A stretch of DNA of 64,000 nucleotides from Gavia stellata. Taxonomy: Eukaryota; Chordata; Aves; Gaviiformes; Gaviidae. Positions 12,601 to 25,200 of the stretch are shown piece after piece. A model generated the notes under the pieces. It saw only the letters and a program-made list of their open reading frames with translations. It did no database searches and was not told the DNA's origin. Where the stretch lies: NCBI RefSeq assembly GCF_030936135.1, contig NC_082595.1:112980334-113044333 (forward strand), written 5' to 3'. Every line of letters begins with the position of its first letter. Position 1 is the first letter of the stretch. The translations under genes were made by a program, and so were the position numbers.

Positions 12601-15058
12601 CGTAGGTGATCTCTTGACCTTCCACTTGGCCAGAGGGAGAACACAGTAATACAGTATTAGAATAAAATGCCCTGATGGTATTCCGGTTGAAATATTCAGA
12701 TACAGAGACCACCATCTAATTAGGAAACTAATGCTGCTGTTTATCGTCTTGAAAGAGAAGAAAACAGTCCCTCAGGATTTCTCAGATGCAAATACGATCC
12801 ACTGCTGCCCGCAGGAAGGTGGAAGCTCCTCTCGTGATAACCACAGTGATGGCTTGTTCCTCTCAACTACTAGAAAAACTCTTGCAAGAAAAAAATGGCC
12901 AACAGACTCCATAATAACTTTCCTGGAATGATCCTTCCGGAAAGGCAATCTGCACGATTAGTGCTATTTCATATTAATCACGCAAAATCAGGCAAATTCA
13001 GGGCAAGTGGAGAACACAGGAAACAGGACAAAATTTCTATGTTTTCACATAATAAAATAATTGAATGCCACCAGCCAGGAGGGCTTTGGGTGGCTTCTGC
13101 ATGTAGATGTCCAGACAAGCTCGTTAACATTATTCCTCTGTTTCACAGGGGAGACAGGCCGGTATTTTACAACCTTTCTCTCCCAAAAGTAATGTCGGGC
13201 AGGGCGGTGGCCGTGCTTCACTGTCACGTGCAGTGACAGGACTCAGGACATCTAGACACCTCGATAAAGTAGCCTCCATCGTGTAAGAGGTGTGGAAGAG
13301 TCCCTGAAGTCACAGGTCCCAGGCTTGTTGGCCAAAAATCTGCATTTTTTCCCAGGAATTGCACGCTGTTCGTACATGCACAGGAACACCCAGCGCTTTG
13401 CTGCTGCCTCGGGAGTGATGCTGGTCAGTTGGCAACCTAACCTGGAGGAGAAGGATGCTGATGGAAAGCACGTCAGCTCGGTAGCATGCCCTGGCAGCGC
13501 TCAAACAGCACTAAAATCTATAGGTAAAATGTAGAAGCAGGCACCCTGACAGCACCCCAGCCAAGGACGGAGTAAAAGCCAGCACAGCATTTGGGAGATT
13601 AAAGCAGCACGTCTGGAATGAGAGAGGCTCCCGACTTCAAACAAAAATAAACGTGTAATGTACAGTTGTCGTTACTGCAGTTCAGTACAGCTGCAAAATG
13701 TCACATCAAATGTCTCTGTCGATTCCACATGTGTTGTCTTCATGCCCTCGCTGGAGTAAATGGCAGGGCAGGATCCCAACCCTCGGTATCCTAGAGCAGT
13801 GTCAGACACTCGGCATCAAAGCGGTGCTCCCGGAGGCTGCGCCGGTGCGGACATCTGGTGCCTGTGTGGGATAACGGACCGCCTAAAGCCATTTTCTGTG
13901 AGCAGTTAAAGCACGGGGACGGCTGAGGTGGGGCCAATGAACCGTTACAGGGACCTGCTCCCAGCAAAGCTTCAGCTTGGGGCCATCGGCTCTGCAACCT
14001 GAAAAACTGCTGCTACAGACCACCTGCCGGGGCCGAAAACATGACGCCACGCCATCAAAGCCTCCAAATAAAACCGAAACGGTGCAGCGCAGAAAGGTGC
14101 CGGAGGAAAGGGGGCTCGGCGAGAACGGGGAGTCACGTCCGCAGCGTCTGTGGGCGCTGGGGCGCTGCAAAATTGGGCTGCGGCCGGCAGGACGCTCTGC
14201 CGCGAGAATACGGCTGGCTCTGCCGGAGGGACCGGCGCGGGGAACCAGGGTAGATGGCGAAGAAGATCTTTGTCTTCCCAGCGTCAGCAAGAGGCAGTAA
14301 GCATCCTCCCCGACACACGGCAGCTCCTGCTGCCCTCGCTCATCTCTTTTACGGGCAGCAGCCAGTTTGACGGTTCCTTTGCAGATCGCGGCCCCTCGCT
14401 GATCCCGGTCGTTCTTGCGGAGCCGTGGCAGATGTTCAAGTTGCTGATGGGGCGAGCGGGTCCCGCGAGCAGAGGATCGCACAAGACGAGTGTGCAGACT
14501 GGAACTAGGCAATGTCACTGTGGGTGACAGCAAGGTGCCATGCCCCTGGCTGCGTGGCACACCGAGGGAGCGGATTGCTTCCTCCAGTGACGCAAGAGGA
14601 GAGCTCTGCAGAGGGCGAGAATTCAGTTATCTTTTATTCCCCTCAAACCTCAGCGATATCGATTGCAACAGAGAAGCCAGCAGCGATAACGACTCTGCAC
14701 AAACAAAGCGCATGGATCAGCTGCGCCGCGGCCAGCACCCAGCGACTCGGGTCTGGGGGAGAGAAGCATCTGCCCTTGAGCTGCCGCACGAGCACTGTCC
14801 TTGTCAAGGAGAAGAGCGGTGTGATAGCTAATTAGCCGAACAGGCGATCTGGCAGCCAGGCAGAACCATCTCTCGCTCAGCCGAGCGGCTTTGATGGGGC
14901 CCTGCCGTACGCCGGGGCCGCCGAGCTCTGTCCCGAGGGGGGGACCCCGGTGGGGACCGGTGAGGGATGTGTGGCCGAGCATCGTGGCGCGAGGAGGTTG
15001 GGCTGTGGCAGTGCGGCACGTGCGATTCCTCCTGTTTGTGTGTCTGCTCTGCTCGCAG

Positions 15059-15148
15059 GTACGAGGAGGAACCTCCGCAACGACCTGCTGGTAGCAGCCG
15101 ATTCCATCACCAACACCATGTCATCGCTGGTGAAGGAACTTCATTCAG
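15059..15148 (+). CDS. DTNB: DTNB coding exon: conserved C-terminal helix
   Basis: A 90-base exon. With the split Gly from the exon before, it reads GTRRNLRN followed by [19 protein letters not shown], then HS. This is a strongly conserved segment shared by alpha- and beta-dystrobrevin and predicted to be helical. The acceptor is TGCTCGCAG|GTACG and the donor is TTCAG|GTAAGA. Both ends are phase 1, so the exon can be left out without shifting the frame. It joins to the acidic exon at 18280, giving Glu after Ser. The identification is firm; its binding role is not shown by the sequence alone. Confidence 0.95.
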
Positions 15149-18100
15149 GTAAGAGTCAATTTAGCGGCACGTGCGCGCAGCAGAAAAAGGAGAGCTTGAA
15201 GCCACGAGTTGGAGATTTGTCCTTCGATGTATTTTTTATGAAAACAATTTACAGCGTAATGCGAGGTTATGTGTTCGTTTTTTCAATGATAAAATGAGAA
15301 ATCATTTTTGTAGCTAACATCATTGAGAACTCCAAATGCCTTCTGAGCAGGCTTTCCTTTGATTTGGTCGCTGACAGCTAAGGCAATACTCTGTGGATAC
15401 AAACCTGGCTGACGGCACCGTTGGCGATTCGTGAAGCGGACTCACATCTCGCTCCTGCGCGTATCGATCCGTGCACGTGTAACAGCACTAAGCAGCTTTT
15501 CCAGAGTATGCTGCAGGCATGTCCTGGACCACTTACTAGGCAGAAGTGCCACTTCCCAGTCCCACTTCTGGAGGTCAGAGCTGCTTACCAACGCAAGCTG
15601 GCAAGTCAGAAGCCAGGGCAGGTTTGTGAGTGAGTCTCCCCGAACTATTGCTTAGTGACGGCGATACTTGAGCATCAGGTGCGACTCCTCTGCAATGAAT
15701 CCCCATTAGATGCCGTAATCACAAATATATAGTAAATGGACGTGAGGGCAATTGCAACAAAGGATTAAACAGCCATGTGGAAAAAAGATAATTATTCCCT
15801 TTGTGCCTTTTTACTGTGCCAGTGGAGGTAAACACCCTGACTGGACTGGAGCAGCTTCTGCTGTAGTCCGGGGACGCATCCTGTGGCTCTCGAGCCTTGT
15901 CAGCGATGGGGTGTACGATCATTTAATATTTCAGCAGCTTGTTTGTGGGCTGCCTTCTCTTTTAAGAAAGAAGTAAAGCATTCTGTATTCAGACCGAAGC
16001 TCACGGTTTCTGTTTCGCGCCTCCCCCAGCCCCTTGCTGTATCCGGTAGTTGCATCGCGTAATACCCCCGTAAACTTACCAAGCTCTGTATTAAAACCGG
16101 TTAGGCTTTTTGTTCCCACTGCCCATAACAGAGAAGTTGCAGTTATAAAGCGGGTTGATATTTTACTGCTAAGCAGTAAATTCACCCAGTCTAAACCCTG
16201 TGTCTCGGCTGCGAAGGCGGCTGTGAGTTAATAAAGTCTTTCATGTATGACAGCAGCATCGCCAGTGCCATTGCAGCGAAGGGCCGTGTGTTTCTTCAAT
16301 AAATCACCATGCTCAAGATGCACAGCTCTCTTCCCTCTAGGCCGAAACCCAGCGAACAAACCCTCTGCCCAAAACAGATGTCTGCAGTAATTTATTTTTT
16401 GCTTTTAATAGAAGAGCGCCTCTGCAGCGGTGCGGCTGAGCTCAGGGTCTGGTCTGGGGTGGCGGGTGGCAGAGCTGACATGTCGGCTGGACCTGCGGCT
16501 CTCCTGCCCTCCTCTGAAATCCCTGAGAGTTTGGCAAATGCAAACAGCCCGGGTTTGCGCTATCGACAGCCCTTTCAGGCTTGTCAGGGATCGTGCAAAG
16601 CAGTTATGGTTCACAAGGGAGTGAAAATGGAATTAATTACAGTCTCCTACTTGAGGATATGCAGATACTAAAGAAGGCTCCCTTGAAAGTATCTGAAATC
16701 ATTTCATTTGTGTAAATTAGGAAAAGCATGAGTTATCCTCAGCTGATGAGAGTCAGTGGGATTTAACACATATTGTCCCGGAGGTAAGCTGTGAGAATAG
16801 ACACCTCCTCCAGCCCCAGGCTCGCCCGATATAGCTGCAGGCATTGTGTTTTGAGCGTTTTGTGAGCCACTGGTGCGTGCACCACCCACGCCTCTGTTTG
16901 CCTCTCCGTACCTCCGCACCAGCTCAGAAAACAGATTCCTTTGGAGAGGAAACACTGCTCAGGGTTACCCTTTCCCAATGGGCTTCCAGAGATGCTCCGA
17001 CTGCCCCCCTTCCCCTGTGCTGCCAGTCTAACGCTCCTGGGCTGCCGAGGGAACGCCGGCATCGTTTTTACTCCAGCTGAGCTTAAAAAGCCGCACGCCG
17101 GTGATCTCCGGGGACCGGGCGCGATGCTGCTGGAGGTGGCTCAGCCCCTGCCCTGCAGCGCTGCCCAACAAGAGGCAGGTTCAGGACCCGAAGCGGCTGC
17201 TGAGCTCCAGGTCACCTCTCTTGTTATTAAAAATGCCTTTGGTTTTGTCAGTGATCTCTTGTGCACTCGCATTAAGGACTCGTCAGTAGCCATCGCTGAG
17301 TAGGCAGAGACTGTGTGACTCCCAGATGTCTCATCGGTCCCGCTGTCAAAGCGACAAAGAGAGCAAATGTTTATAAGATCCCCTTTGATCAAATCAATTC
17401 AAAATGCTTCAGTTTTTCAAACTGTGCCTTTTATTGCAGGGTTTTCTCCCTTTCTCTGCTCTCAGCAGCACGTGAAGTAGGCAGAAGCGATATCACAGCT
17501 CATAATAACTCTTACCTGTTTACACAGGTCTCATTGAAATGTTGTGCAGAGAGATATGAGCCACCATCTGCAGAAGAATGTGACCTTCTGCTCCCGCTCT
17601 CTGCTACATAAATACAAGCCTGGCCATAAACTCTCTTCAGCTTAACCGGAGTTAAATATAATGAACCACCACCTCTCAGACATAAAACGAGCGCCTGTCG
17701 CCTGGCACCGGTTACGTGGCTTTGCCCCGGTGTGAGCATCGGCGTCACTGAACACCCTGCGTGGGCAAACCCTGCAACGCCAGGAGGGACCCTCTGAGGT
17801 TTTCACCTCACCATAAACCATTTTCGTTTTTCTTCCTTAGATTCCACCTCAGCCTAAAAGTCGTGACTTCCTTCCCATGGTGTATATTGTGCGGTTCTTT
17901 GTTTCTGAGAGTGCTAAAGTAAGAGCGCACAAGGGACTTCGGTCCCAATGCTACCTGGGCCGGGTCGTCGTCCGCTAGCAGTCCACTCTTTTGGACCATG
18001 TAGACACTGCTTCCACTAGCGCTCTGCAACCTCTCATCATCCGATCAGGATGGAGTGGGGAGTCTTTTGCCACCAGCAGTGAACAGGCCGTAGGAAGGAT

Positions 18101-18279
18101 GATGATGCTTCCAGCCAGGCTCTCCTTGGGAGCCTGAACACACGTCCTCCTTCCCCTCCAACGTCAGCTATGCCCAATAAGCCGGTTCTTCCTTGCTACA
18201 GAGAAGTTCCCCAAGTATCTGTTCTCTCACCTACTTGTCTCATGTGCGTTTTTTTCTTTTTTTTTTTTTTTTGAAGCAG
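15149..18279 (+). other. DTNB: DTNB intron
   Basis: An intron of about 3.1 kb with no recognised coding segment or CR1. It ends with a very long T-rich tract (18249-18272, one C at 18256) directly before the GAAGCAG acceptor. Confidence 0.85.
18249..18279 (+). promoter_or_regulatory. DTNB: Long poly-T polypyrimidine tract and splice acceptor
   Basis: Seven T, one C and then sixteen T come before GAAGCAG, the acceptor of the 51-base DTNB exon. The tract works as the polypyrimidine signal of the 3' splice site. Runs of this length often vary between individuals, so exon inclusion may vary too; that part is inference. Confidence 0.75.
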
Positions 18280-18330
18280 AGGAAGAAGATGAAGAAGAAA
18301 CAGAAAAAATGCAGAACGGAAAGGACCGAG
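18280..18330 (+). CDS. DTNB: DTNB coding exon: acidic C-terminal tail
   Basis: A 51-base exon. With the split G from the previous exon it encodes EEEDEEETEKMQNGKDR, and its last base begins a Gly codon. An acidic run followed by MQNGKDRG is the C-terminus I know for beta-dystrobrevin. The acceptor is GAAGCAG|AGG and the donor is CGAG|GTAAGG. Both ends are phase 1, so it too can be skipped in frame. If the donor is not used, the frame runs on as GKGTSYGL and stops at TGA 18354-18356, giving a possible short alternative tail. Confidence 0.92.
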
Positions 18331-21300
18331 GTAAGGGGACAAGCTACGGTCTCTGAGCTGTAAAGCATTTTCTGACTTGCTGCTCTGCAGGAGCTCAGTT
18401 TGCCGTCTCCGTTTGGAGCCCCAGGAGAGGGCTCTGGGTGCAGACGGCTCCGGGTGGAAGCAGCCCACGTTGCTGCTGCTGCTGCTGTTACGCCACATGC
18501 AGAGACGGCACAGGTTCATCTGCCTGCTGCCGTCATCGCCACGCTGCCAGGTCGCTCTCTCCAACATCTGCCATGGCTTGAGATGACGTCATGGCCAGGG
18601 TTTCTTCAGCGCGTCTGTTCATCTTTCAAGAATGTTTTTCTTTCAGCAAAGGTCATGCACAGATCTTTGAAATGCGCAAGAGGAGGAGGATTTGCTTTGA
18701 GTCCTGCGAGAAATCCAGTTCAGATGAATACGTTAGAAAAAAAGCAAAGCGTGGGCTGGTTACCAGTGAAGTTCCTGAGCGGTGGGACCGTCATCTGCCA
18801 AACCACTGCCTCCGGTGACCTTGGCTGGACAAACGTTCAGAATCACTGTGCTGATGGAACCCCGTGTAGGCAGTGCCATCGGCTAAGCGGGGCTTCGCAG
18901 GAGATCTCTTTCATCTCTGCTCTCCCTGGATTGCAGGTCTAGATACTAATCCTCCCCAGACCACGTCTTCCTTTGGTGCGACTGAATCCATAACACGTGC
19001 TAGCAGAGCTATTCCCGGGGCTGGAAGTGATCATCGCAGGCGCGGAACGCAGCCCCGAGACTTGCAAACAACCGTGCAGCGTACGGTTGAGTTGGAGGGC
19101 TCTGCAGGAGATCTGTTCCTCATGTCGCACTCCACAAGCGAACAAAGAAGCACCTCCCAGACCCTCCTTGGGAAGGGACCTTGCTCAGCGCTCTCTTGAC
19201 TTTTGCTTTCCACGTTTTAAACCAAAGCGCGAGAAGCAGACTTGGACAGGTTTGAATCAGCCCAAGCATTTCTGTCTCGCTTGAGCCAAACCCAATTTCA
19301 GCATCAACAAACTGGAACTTTTTATCCTTTTTTTGTTGTACACACGTTTTCCTTCTGGCTAAGCTGAAGTGACAGGGCTCACGTTTCTCACCAAAAGAGC
19401 TCATTTTCCTGAGTTTTCCTGTCCAGCGAGTTCTGCAAAGCATTCGGGTGTTTGGAAACGCTCTGCTTCCTGATGGTTTGTGCATCAGTATTAGACATTA
19501 TAAGTTTGTAGGAAGAAGTGCAGTGAGTTTGAATTTAGCTAAAACAGAAGTTTTCAAAGCAGAATTGCATTGGCTCTAAATCACAGGGCTCTCTTTGCCC
19601 TAGAACATTCCTCTTCAGTTAAATATTTTAGATGCTTAGCAGATGACCCTTCTGCTTTTTTCCAAATGTGCATTGTATCTTGCATGGGAAATAGGGAAAG
19701 GGGGATTTTGAAGAGTTGAAATATGATGTATGGTAGCGGAGACGTAGTAAGACAAATTCAGCTCTGTTACTCATTGCAGCAGCATTGGAGTCGGGGGGGG
19801 GACACAACAGAGACGTGTAACCAAACGCAGAACTTGGTCCAAAAGCCTTCGTGTGGAATGTAAATATAATCTCTGCCAGAGAGTAAGTGATTTCTTAATG
19901 TCACAAAGTTAGTGAGATAAAAAACTGGCAGAAAAATCAAGGAACGATCGATATACAAACTGCAGTCCTCCTGCGGAGTGTGTACACCATGGGAGCTCCT
20001 CCAGGCACCAAAGCACATGTGGCCACGGGGAGTCCGGCTCTGGGTTTTGTGTGGGCTGCGTCGAGGACGGGCATTACGAAAGCATGTGCTCTCTGCCCCG
20101 TGTTGCCTATGGGGACCCGTGGCCGGGATGCTCCAGGCATGCAGGGTCTGATGGACCCCGTACTCCCGCCGAGCTCTACCTGCCCCGACTTCATTCTTTG
20201 CACAGTGACTGTGTGTGCATCCCCATCTCGGGAAAGCTCTCCCTAGCTGCAGCATCAGCCTGTTACTTCTTCCCATCCTGAACGGACAAGAATTAAAATT
20301 ACTTGTAGCTCGTGTATTCCCCAACTTCTGCACCGGCGTAGACAAGGGAGACGCTGGTCCTCACAGGGACGATGCTGCTGTGATGCATTTCCTAGGGACA
20401 GCATCACCCTTGGGCTTCCTCACAAGATTCTTCACAAAGTTATTTCATATTTCTCTGTGTCCCAATTAATCAACCTCAGAACTCGCTTCCCCGCTGGAGA
20501 GGCTTACGTTCATGTGCTTGATATAGCAGCAGCTTGGTACGGCTTTAGCAGGATGAAATCATTCGGGAAGACTCCAAGTTGGCCGCGTCTTTTGTGGTTA
20601 GGATTACAAATTAAGCAGCATCTCCAAAGAAGATGTCTACAGGGGTTTCCAGGCACAGAAGAGCACAGTCGGGTGCTGGCAAAGCCACATCCATCCAGTC
20701 GCGTTAGACATCACCCCACGGCAGTTAAGCCAGCCTCAGCACTCTCTTTGAGTTACCCCTTCTTGAAACCTGGCGTTACGTATCCATACATTGCACGCGT
20801 GCCAGACGTTATTTCAGGTCGGACGCCCGCTCGGCTAGGGCTGTCTTGCAGTCACCGTTTGCCATGGTCCTGCTGCCTCTCTCCAAGACAGCATGCTCGT
20901 GTTGGTGACCAGGAGGTGGACCCATGACAGCATCACCTGAAACGAGACTCTCCATGAGCTGGTCTCTTCGTATATTGGCCATTTGGATCTTATAACTCCC
21001 AAGCTGCTACAAAAGGGACTGAAGTGCTGTAATCTGCTCTCTCAAACTGCTGGAAGGAAGGGCATGGTTTGCAGCCCCATAAAATTTATTAGACAAGAAT
21101 ATGCAGTTTGAAATATACCTGTCCATACTGATCAAAGTCCGTAGCCCGTGCAGCCGTCTGTTCTTGGAGGATGGGACAGAGGCCATCCTCGGCAGGTTTG
21201 CAGATGACACCAAACTGGGAGGAGCGGCTGATACCCCCGAGGGTCCTGCTGCCATCCAGAGGGACCTCAGCAGGCTGGAGAAGTGGTCCGGCAGGAACCT

Positions 21301-22198
21301 CGCGCAGTTCAGCAAGGGGAAGCGCAAAGCGCTGGGAACAAGCCCAGGCACCAGCACAGGCTGGAGGCGATCGGCACGCGGCTTTGCAGGGAAGAACCTA
21401 GGGGTCCTGGTGGACACCGAGTTGACTGTTAGCCAGCGATGTGCCCTCGTGCAGCGAATGCGAATGGCATCCTGGGCTGCATTAGGTGAAGCATTGCCAG
21501 TCGAGGGAGGGGATCCTTCCCCTCTGCCCAGCACTGCCGAGGCCACCCCTGGAGTGCTGGGTGCAGTGCTGGGCTCCCCAGTGCAAGAGAGACATGGGCA
21601 GACTGGAGAGAGTCCAGTCTTGGGGCCATGGCAATGAGTAAGGCATTGAAGCATCTATCACATGAGGAGAGGCTGAGAGAGCTGGGTTCAAATCAATGTG
21701 TATAAATAACTGATGTAAAAGAGTAAAGAAAACAGAGCCAGAGTCTTCTCAGTGTTGCCCAGAGAAAAGACAAGAGGCAAAGGGCACACAACGAAATACA
21801 GCAAGTTCTGTTTGAATATAAAAAATACTTTTTTACCGTGAGGCTGGTCGAACACTGGCACAGGTTGCCCAGAGAGGCTGTGGGGTCTCCATCCTTGGAG
21901 GTACTCAAAAGCTGATGGGTCAAGGTCCTGAGCAGCCTGCGGCAGCTGACCCTGCTTTGAGTGGGGGGTTGGACTGGGCGATCCCAGCGACGCTGGGATT
22001 CCTGGGATTCGGTAAGTTCAGGAGCACTTTTCTGCCTACCTCGCATTTCAGAGGAGTTGCCATTTACCCCAATGCCTGTAAAGCTGTTTGCAGTCCTGAG
22101 GAGAGTTAGAGCAACAAGAGATGGGGAGGGTAGCTTTTTCTTTTTACAGGAAATAAAATTACCTACTTTCTAAACGTGCCTTTCCCCCTGTGTTGCAG
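18331..22198 (+). other. DTNB: Last DTNB intron
   Basis: An intron of about 3.9 kb. Its 3' part is largely a long CR1 copy that ends about 190 bases before the terminal acceptor. Other ORFs, such as the one covering 18873-19199, have no family resemblance. A TTGCAG|GTCTAG site at 18938-18943 is a possible cryptic acceptor. Confidence 0.8.
21120..22010 (+). mobile_element. CR1 LINE: ORF2 C-terminal part, degraded
   Basis: The longest CR1 copy in the window. In one frame it gives [17 protein letters not shown] followed by [12 protein letters not shown] and [19 protein letters not shown], which is the reverse-transcriptase C motif (F/YADD) and the downstream region of CR1 ORF2. Frame continuity breaks after about 21637. 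Further on there is EHWHRLPREAVGSPSLE-like sequence and a CTTTGAGTGGGGGGTTGGAC phrase typical of the CR1 3' end. The terminal microsatellite is missing. It cannot be an active element. Confidence 0.9.
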
Positions 22199-22203
22199 GT
22201 TAG
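22199..22203 (+). CDS. DTNB: DTNB terminal exon: last Gly and stop
   Basis: The acceptor CCCCTGTGTTGCAG is followed by GTTAG. Added to the G carried over from 18330, this gives GGT TAG, so the protein ends ...NGKDRG and stops at 22201-22203. This fits the expected beta-dystrobrevin terminus, although alternative ends are known in this family. Everything after 22203 in this exon is 3' UTR. A GTAAGG donor-like site follows at 22235, 31 bases past the stop, so a UTR intron is possible; such a junction is too near the stop to trigger decay. Confidence 0.8.
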
Positions 22204-25200
22204 ACGGACGACCGCAGGCTGTACAGTAATTCAGGTAAGGATGGATATCTTTTTTTCTTCCCATCTCCAGCAGCACTGCTCTGTACACGCTGTTGCAATG
22301 CACAGGACCAAGTCCCTGGTCACCTCCTGCCCTTGTCCTTTCGCTCCTATTTCTGCACCAGGAAGGTTCCCCGCCTGCCCATCCCTCCACAACCGCTCAA
22401 AGGGACGTTGAGTTTTTTTCTTGTTAAGACCCAATTCTGCTCCTGCTGCAGACAGTGGGAAAACATTATTAACTCAGTGAGAACAGCATTATGTCCTATT
22501 TTATTAGTATTGCTTCTATACTGAGAGGCCTCAGCCAGGAAATAGGACCCTATTGTGATGGACACTATCCAGATGTACTAAAAATACAATCTCTACCCTC
22601 AAAGAGCCTGTGCTTCAAGTTATAATAAGGCACAACAGGTGGATAGACAAACAGGGGGTTGGAGAGCAGGAGATAGTGGTACGGGAGAAAACCTGAGCCC
22701 CGTGGTGACAATGCGTCTGGAGGACCTGAATAAGATCCTTATCTTTACCCATCTGAAAAGCTTGTAGGAGGGCACCGGATCAGGTTTCCACACTCCCCAT
22801 ACACTCGCTGGATGTTTGCCGTAGCCACAATGCCCATCTTTCACCATTCCCAGTGGGAAGAAGGAGGGTTCTCCTGGCAGAAAAACACAGCGTGGACACG
22901 CACGTAATTAGCCGGGAAGGAATGGAGATGGCGCAGTAGGTAACCTTCTTTCTAGGACCTTTTCCTTTACACTGTAGGTTGGTTAGTTGTAGAAACCAGA
23001 CAGGAGAAAGTCTTCTACCCTTAACTTGCCAGTTCAGACCCAGCCCACCATGGTGATCTGGTGATCGTGGGGCGGATGAATTAGTCAGGATGGATCTGAA
23101 ACGCAATTTTGCATGATAAAACCACCACAGTTGTACTCTAAAGGTAATTTACAACAGAGAAAAAAGGGGGTTTGCCCTTTCTGCCTCCCTGCCATTTTAG
23201 CGCTGGATAGAGATAACCCGAAAGTGGCTTGAGAGTTTTTCTGATAGTTTTTACATTAGAAATTCAAGTCCTGCCTCATCTGGGAAACAATCTGGTAACT
23301 CAAGAAGGAGTGAAATTATGCCATTAGAGAGGAAGCCAGCAATGGAGAGCTGCTTATACTGGCTGTGTGTGGCTTTTTCTTAATGTCCCTTTAACTCTAA
23401 TGGCTTTGGAGGAAAGGATGGCTTTGACCCTGGTCACCCCTTAGCCACTGGCCCGGAGATGAGAAGCTCCCTGTTCCCTGAGAAGCCCAGCAGTGCCCCC
23501 AACAACACCAAGGACCGGCGCTGATGAGCACTAAATTAGAGACAACTGAAGAAATAAGAGAGAGAAACTACTCTCAGGTTTCTTTATCCTCCAGAAAGAA
23601 TGGAAAAAGACAAGTCCGTGAAAGAAAAAAATCCTTCAAACTGTGGTGGTCCTTCTTCAACTTCCTCACGTTCCCATTTGTGGTGCCGGGACCTCTGATG
23701 GGTCCTCCTGAACCTTGCTGGTGGTGGTGGTGGTGTCCAGCCAAGCCGAACCGGTGGCTCTGGCTGCCCTTCGGCTCCGGTTGCTCACTGACGATGGAGC
23801 GGGCTGGGATGGGCAGCACCATCAGGGGCTTTCTGTTAGCAGATCTCGGCTATTCTGGGGGAAAAACGCCCAGCACCAGCCTCTCCTTGGCTTGCAAAGT
23901 CAAGTGTGTCAGCTCATGGCCCCTCGCTCGCTGCCACAGCACCATGCTCCTGGTCTCCGGGTGTCATTGAGCCAGGAGCTCGGTTTCCTCTGCTTCCCAG
24001 GTTGTCTGGGGTCCAAGGTGAGGAGCTGTGGGACCTTGATGGTCATGGTGCACGTTTGGTCCGCTCAGAGCTTGCCAGGGGTGGCCCCAGAGATGCACAG
24101 CCCCAACAAGAAGGTTCGGGAGGTCCCAACAGAGGAGCTTGGCTCCTGCCCTGCGACCGCATGGGAGCTGGTCTCCAGAACCGTGAACAGTCAGGCTCGA
24201 GCTCTGCTCTCTGCAGATGCTGACGGCGCGTTGTGTGTTTCCCATGACGCAGGCACGGAGGGTTACGCTTACGATCGAGAGACGTCTCCCCGTCCTTTGG
24301 AGGAGGCACGTTTCAGCTGATACATTCACCATCGTGCAACTGTGACCGATCTCAACCACCTGCTGACGAAAGCGGCTTTCTCCGAACCACCCGGAGGGCT
24401 TTCCCCGTGGGCACTTGCCTCTTAGGTCATTGCATGTACTATTTTCCTCCATGTGTTTACTAACAATGATCAGACAACGCCCCATCAAACTCAGCAATTT
24501 ATGGGAGGTTTAAAAAAAAAAAAACCACAAATGGAAAGCTGATACTCCCTGCTCCTGCTAAGCGTACTGATCTTTTTTGACTGCCTCCCAAATGGTGTCA
24601 TCATCGTGTCACACGCTGGTTATTTCCTCTTGCCTTCTGCCCCTCCGTATGCATGACAAAATGGGTGTAGAGCCTCCGGGGTCCCCTTGCGTGTGACACG
24701 AAGGGGGATTCTGCCCTCAAAAAACCCACCGTCTCAAAACACCGCGCTGTCTGTCAGTGTCCGGTTGCCATCGTGCGTGATGTCGCGTGTCATCCTGGGA
24801 GCGAACGGCAGGGCCCGTCACGGGTGGGGGGACGCACAACCAGCGGAGCGGCGGCGGCGGCGGCAGCGATGGGCCACCAGCCACCTGCCTCCCGGCCTTC
24901 CTGGCTCTGCTTCTCTTCCGACTGTTAAAAAATTTCCCTTTGCAAGCAGGGAATTCAGGGACGACCATTGCTAGGCTTAGATTAGCATCTCTGCATTCAT
25001 TTTCAGGAGTCGGGTTCCGTTTTGTTTAAAATTAAGAGAAATAACGAGTTGTGCAGTCTGAGGCTGGCAGCTCACCCACCTCTGATCCTTGCTAGGCTTT
25101 TCTTCCGTAGCTGCTTAGAAAACATTGTAATCAGTTCCAATCACTTGCGATTTTTTTTTCCTTGGTGCTTAGGAATGTTATTTTTAGTGGAAGGAGCTGA

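Larger units (their letters stand above)
8599..15058 (+). other. DTNB: DTNB intron with assembly gap
   Basis: An intron of about 6.5 kb between two exons whose joined product reads as continuous dystrobrevin sequence. It contains one CR1 at its start, the 200-base N gap and its flanking microsatellite. Scattered ORFs, for example at 12336-12605, show no recognisable family. The last 250 bases before 15059 become GC-rich. Confidence 0.85.

Noticed and set aside
12336..12605. 89-residue frame ending FKELNPSDLDHIVLRLDEFPP-like
   Set aside because: It lies inside a DTNB intron with no clear acceptor, and I recognise no family.
18938..19199. Possible alternative last DTNB exon after TTGCAG at 18943
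   Set aside because: The phase fits, but the product has no family resemblance, while the exon at 22199 gives the expected Gly-stop.
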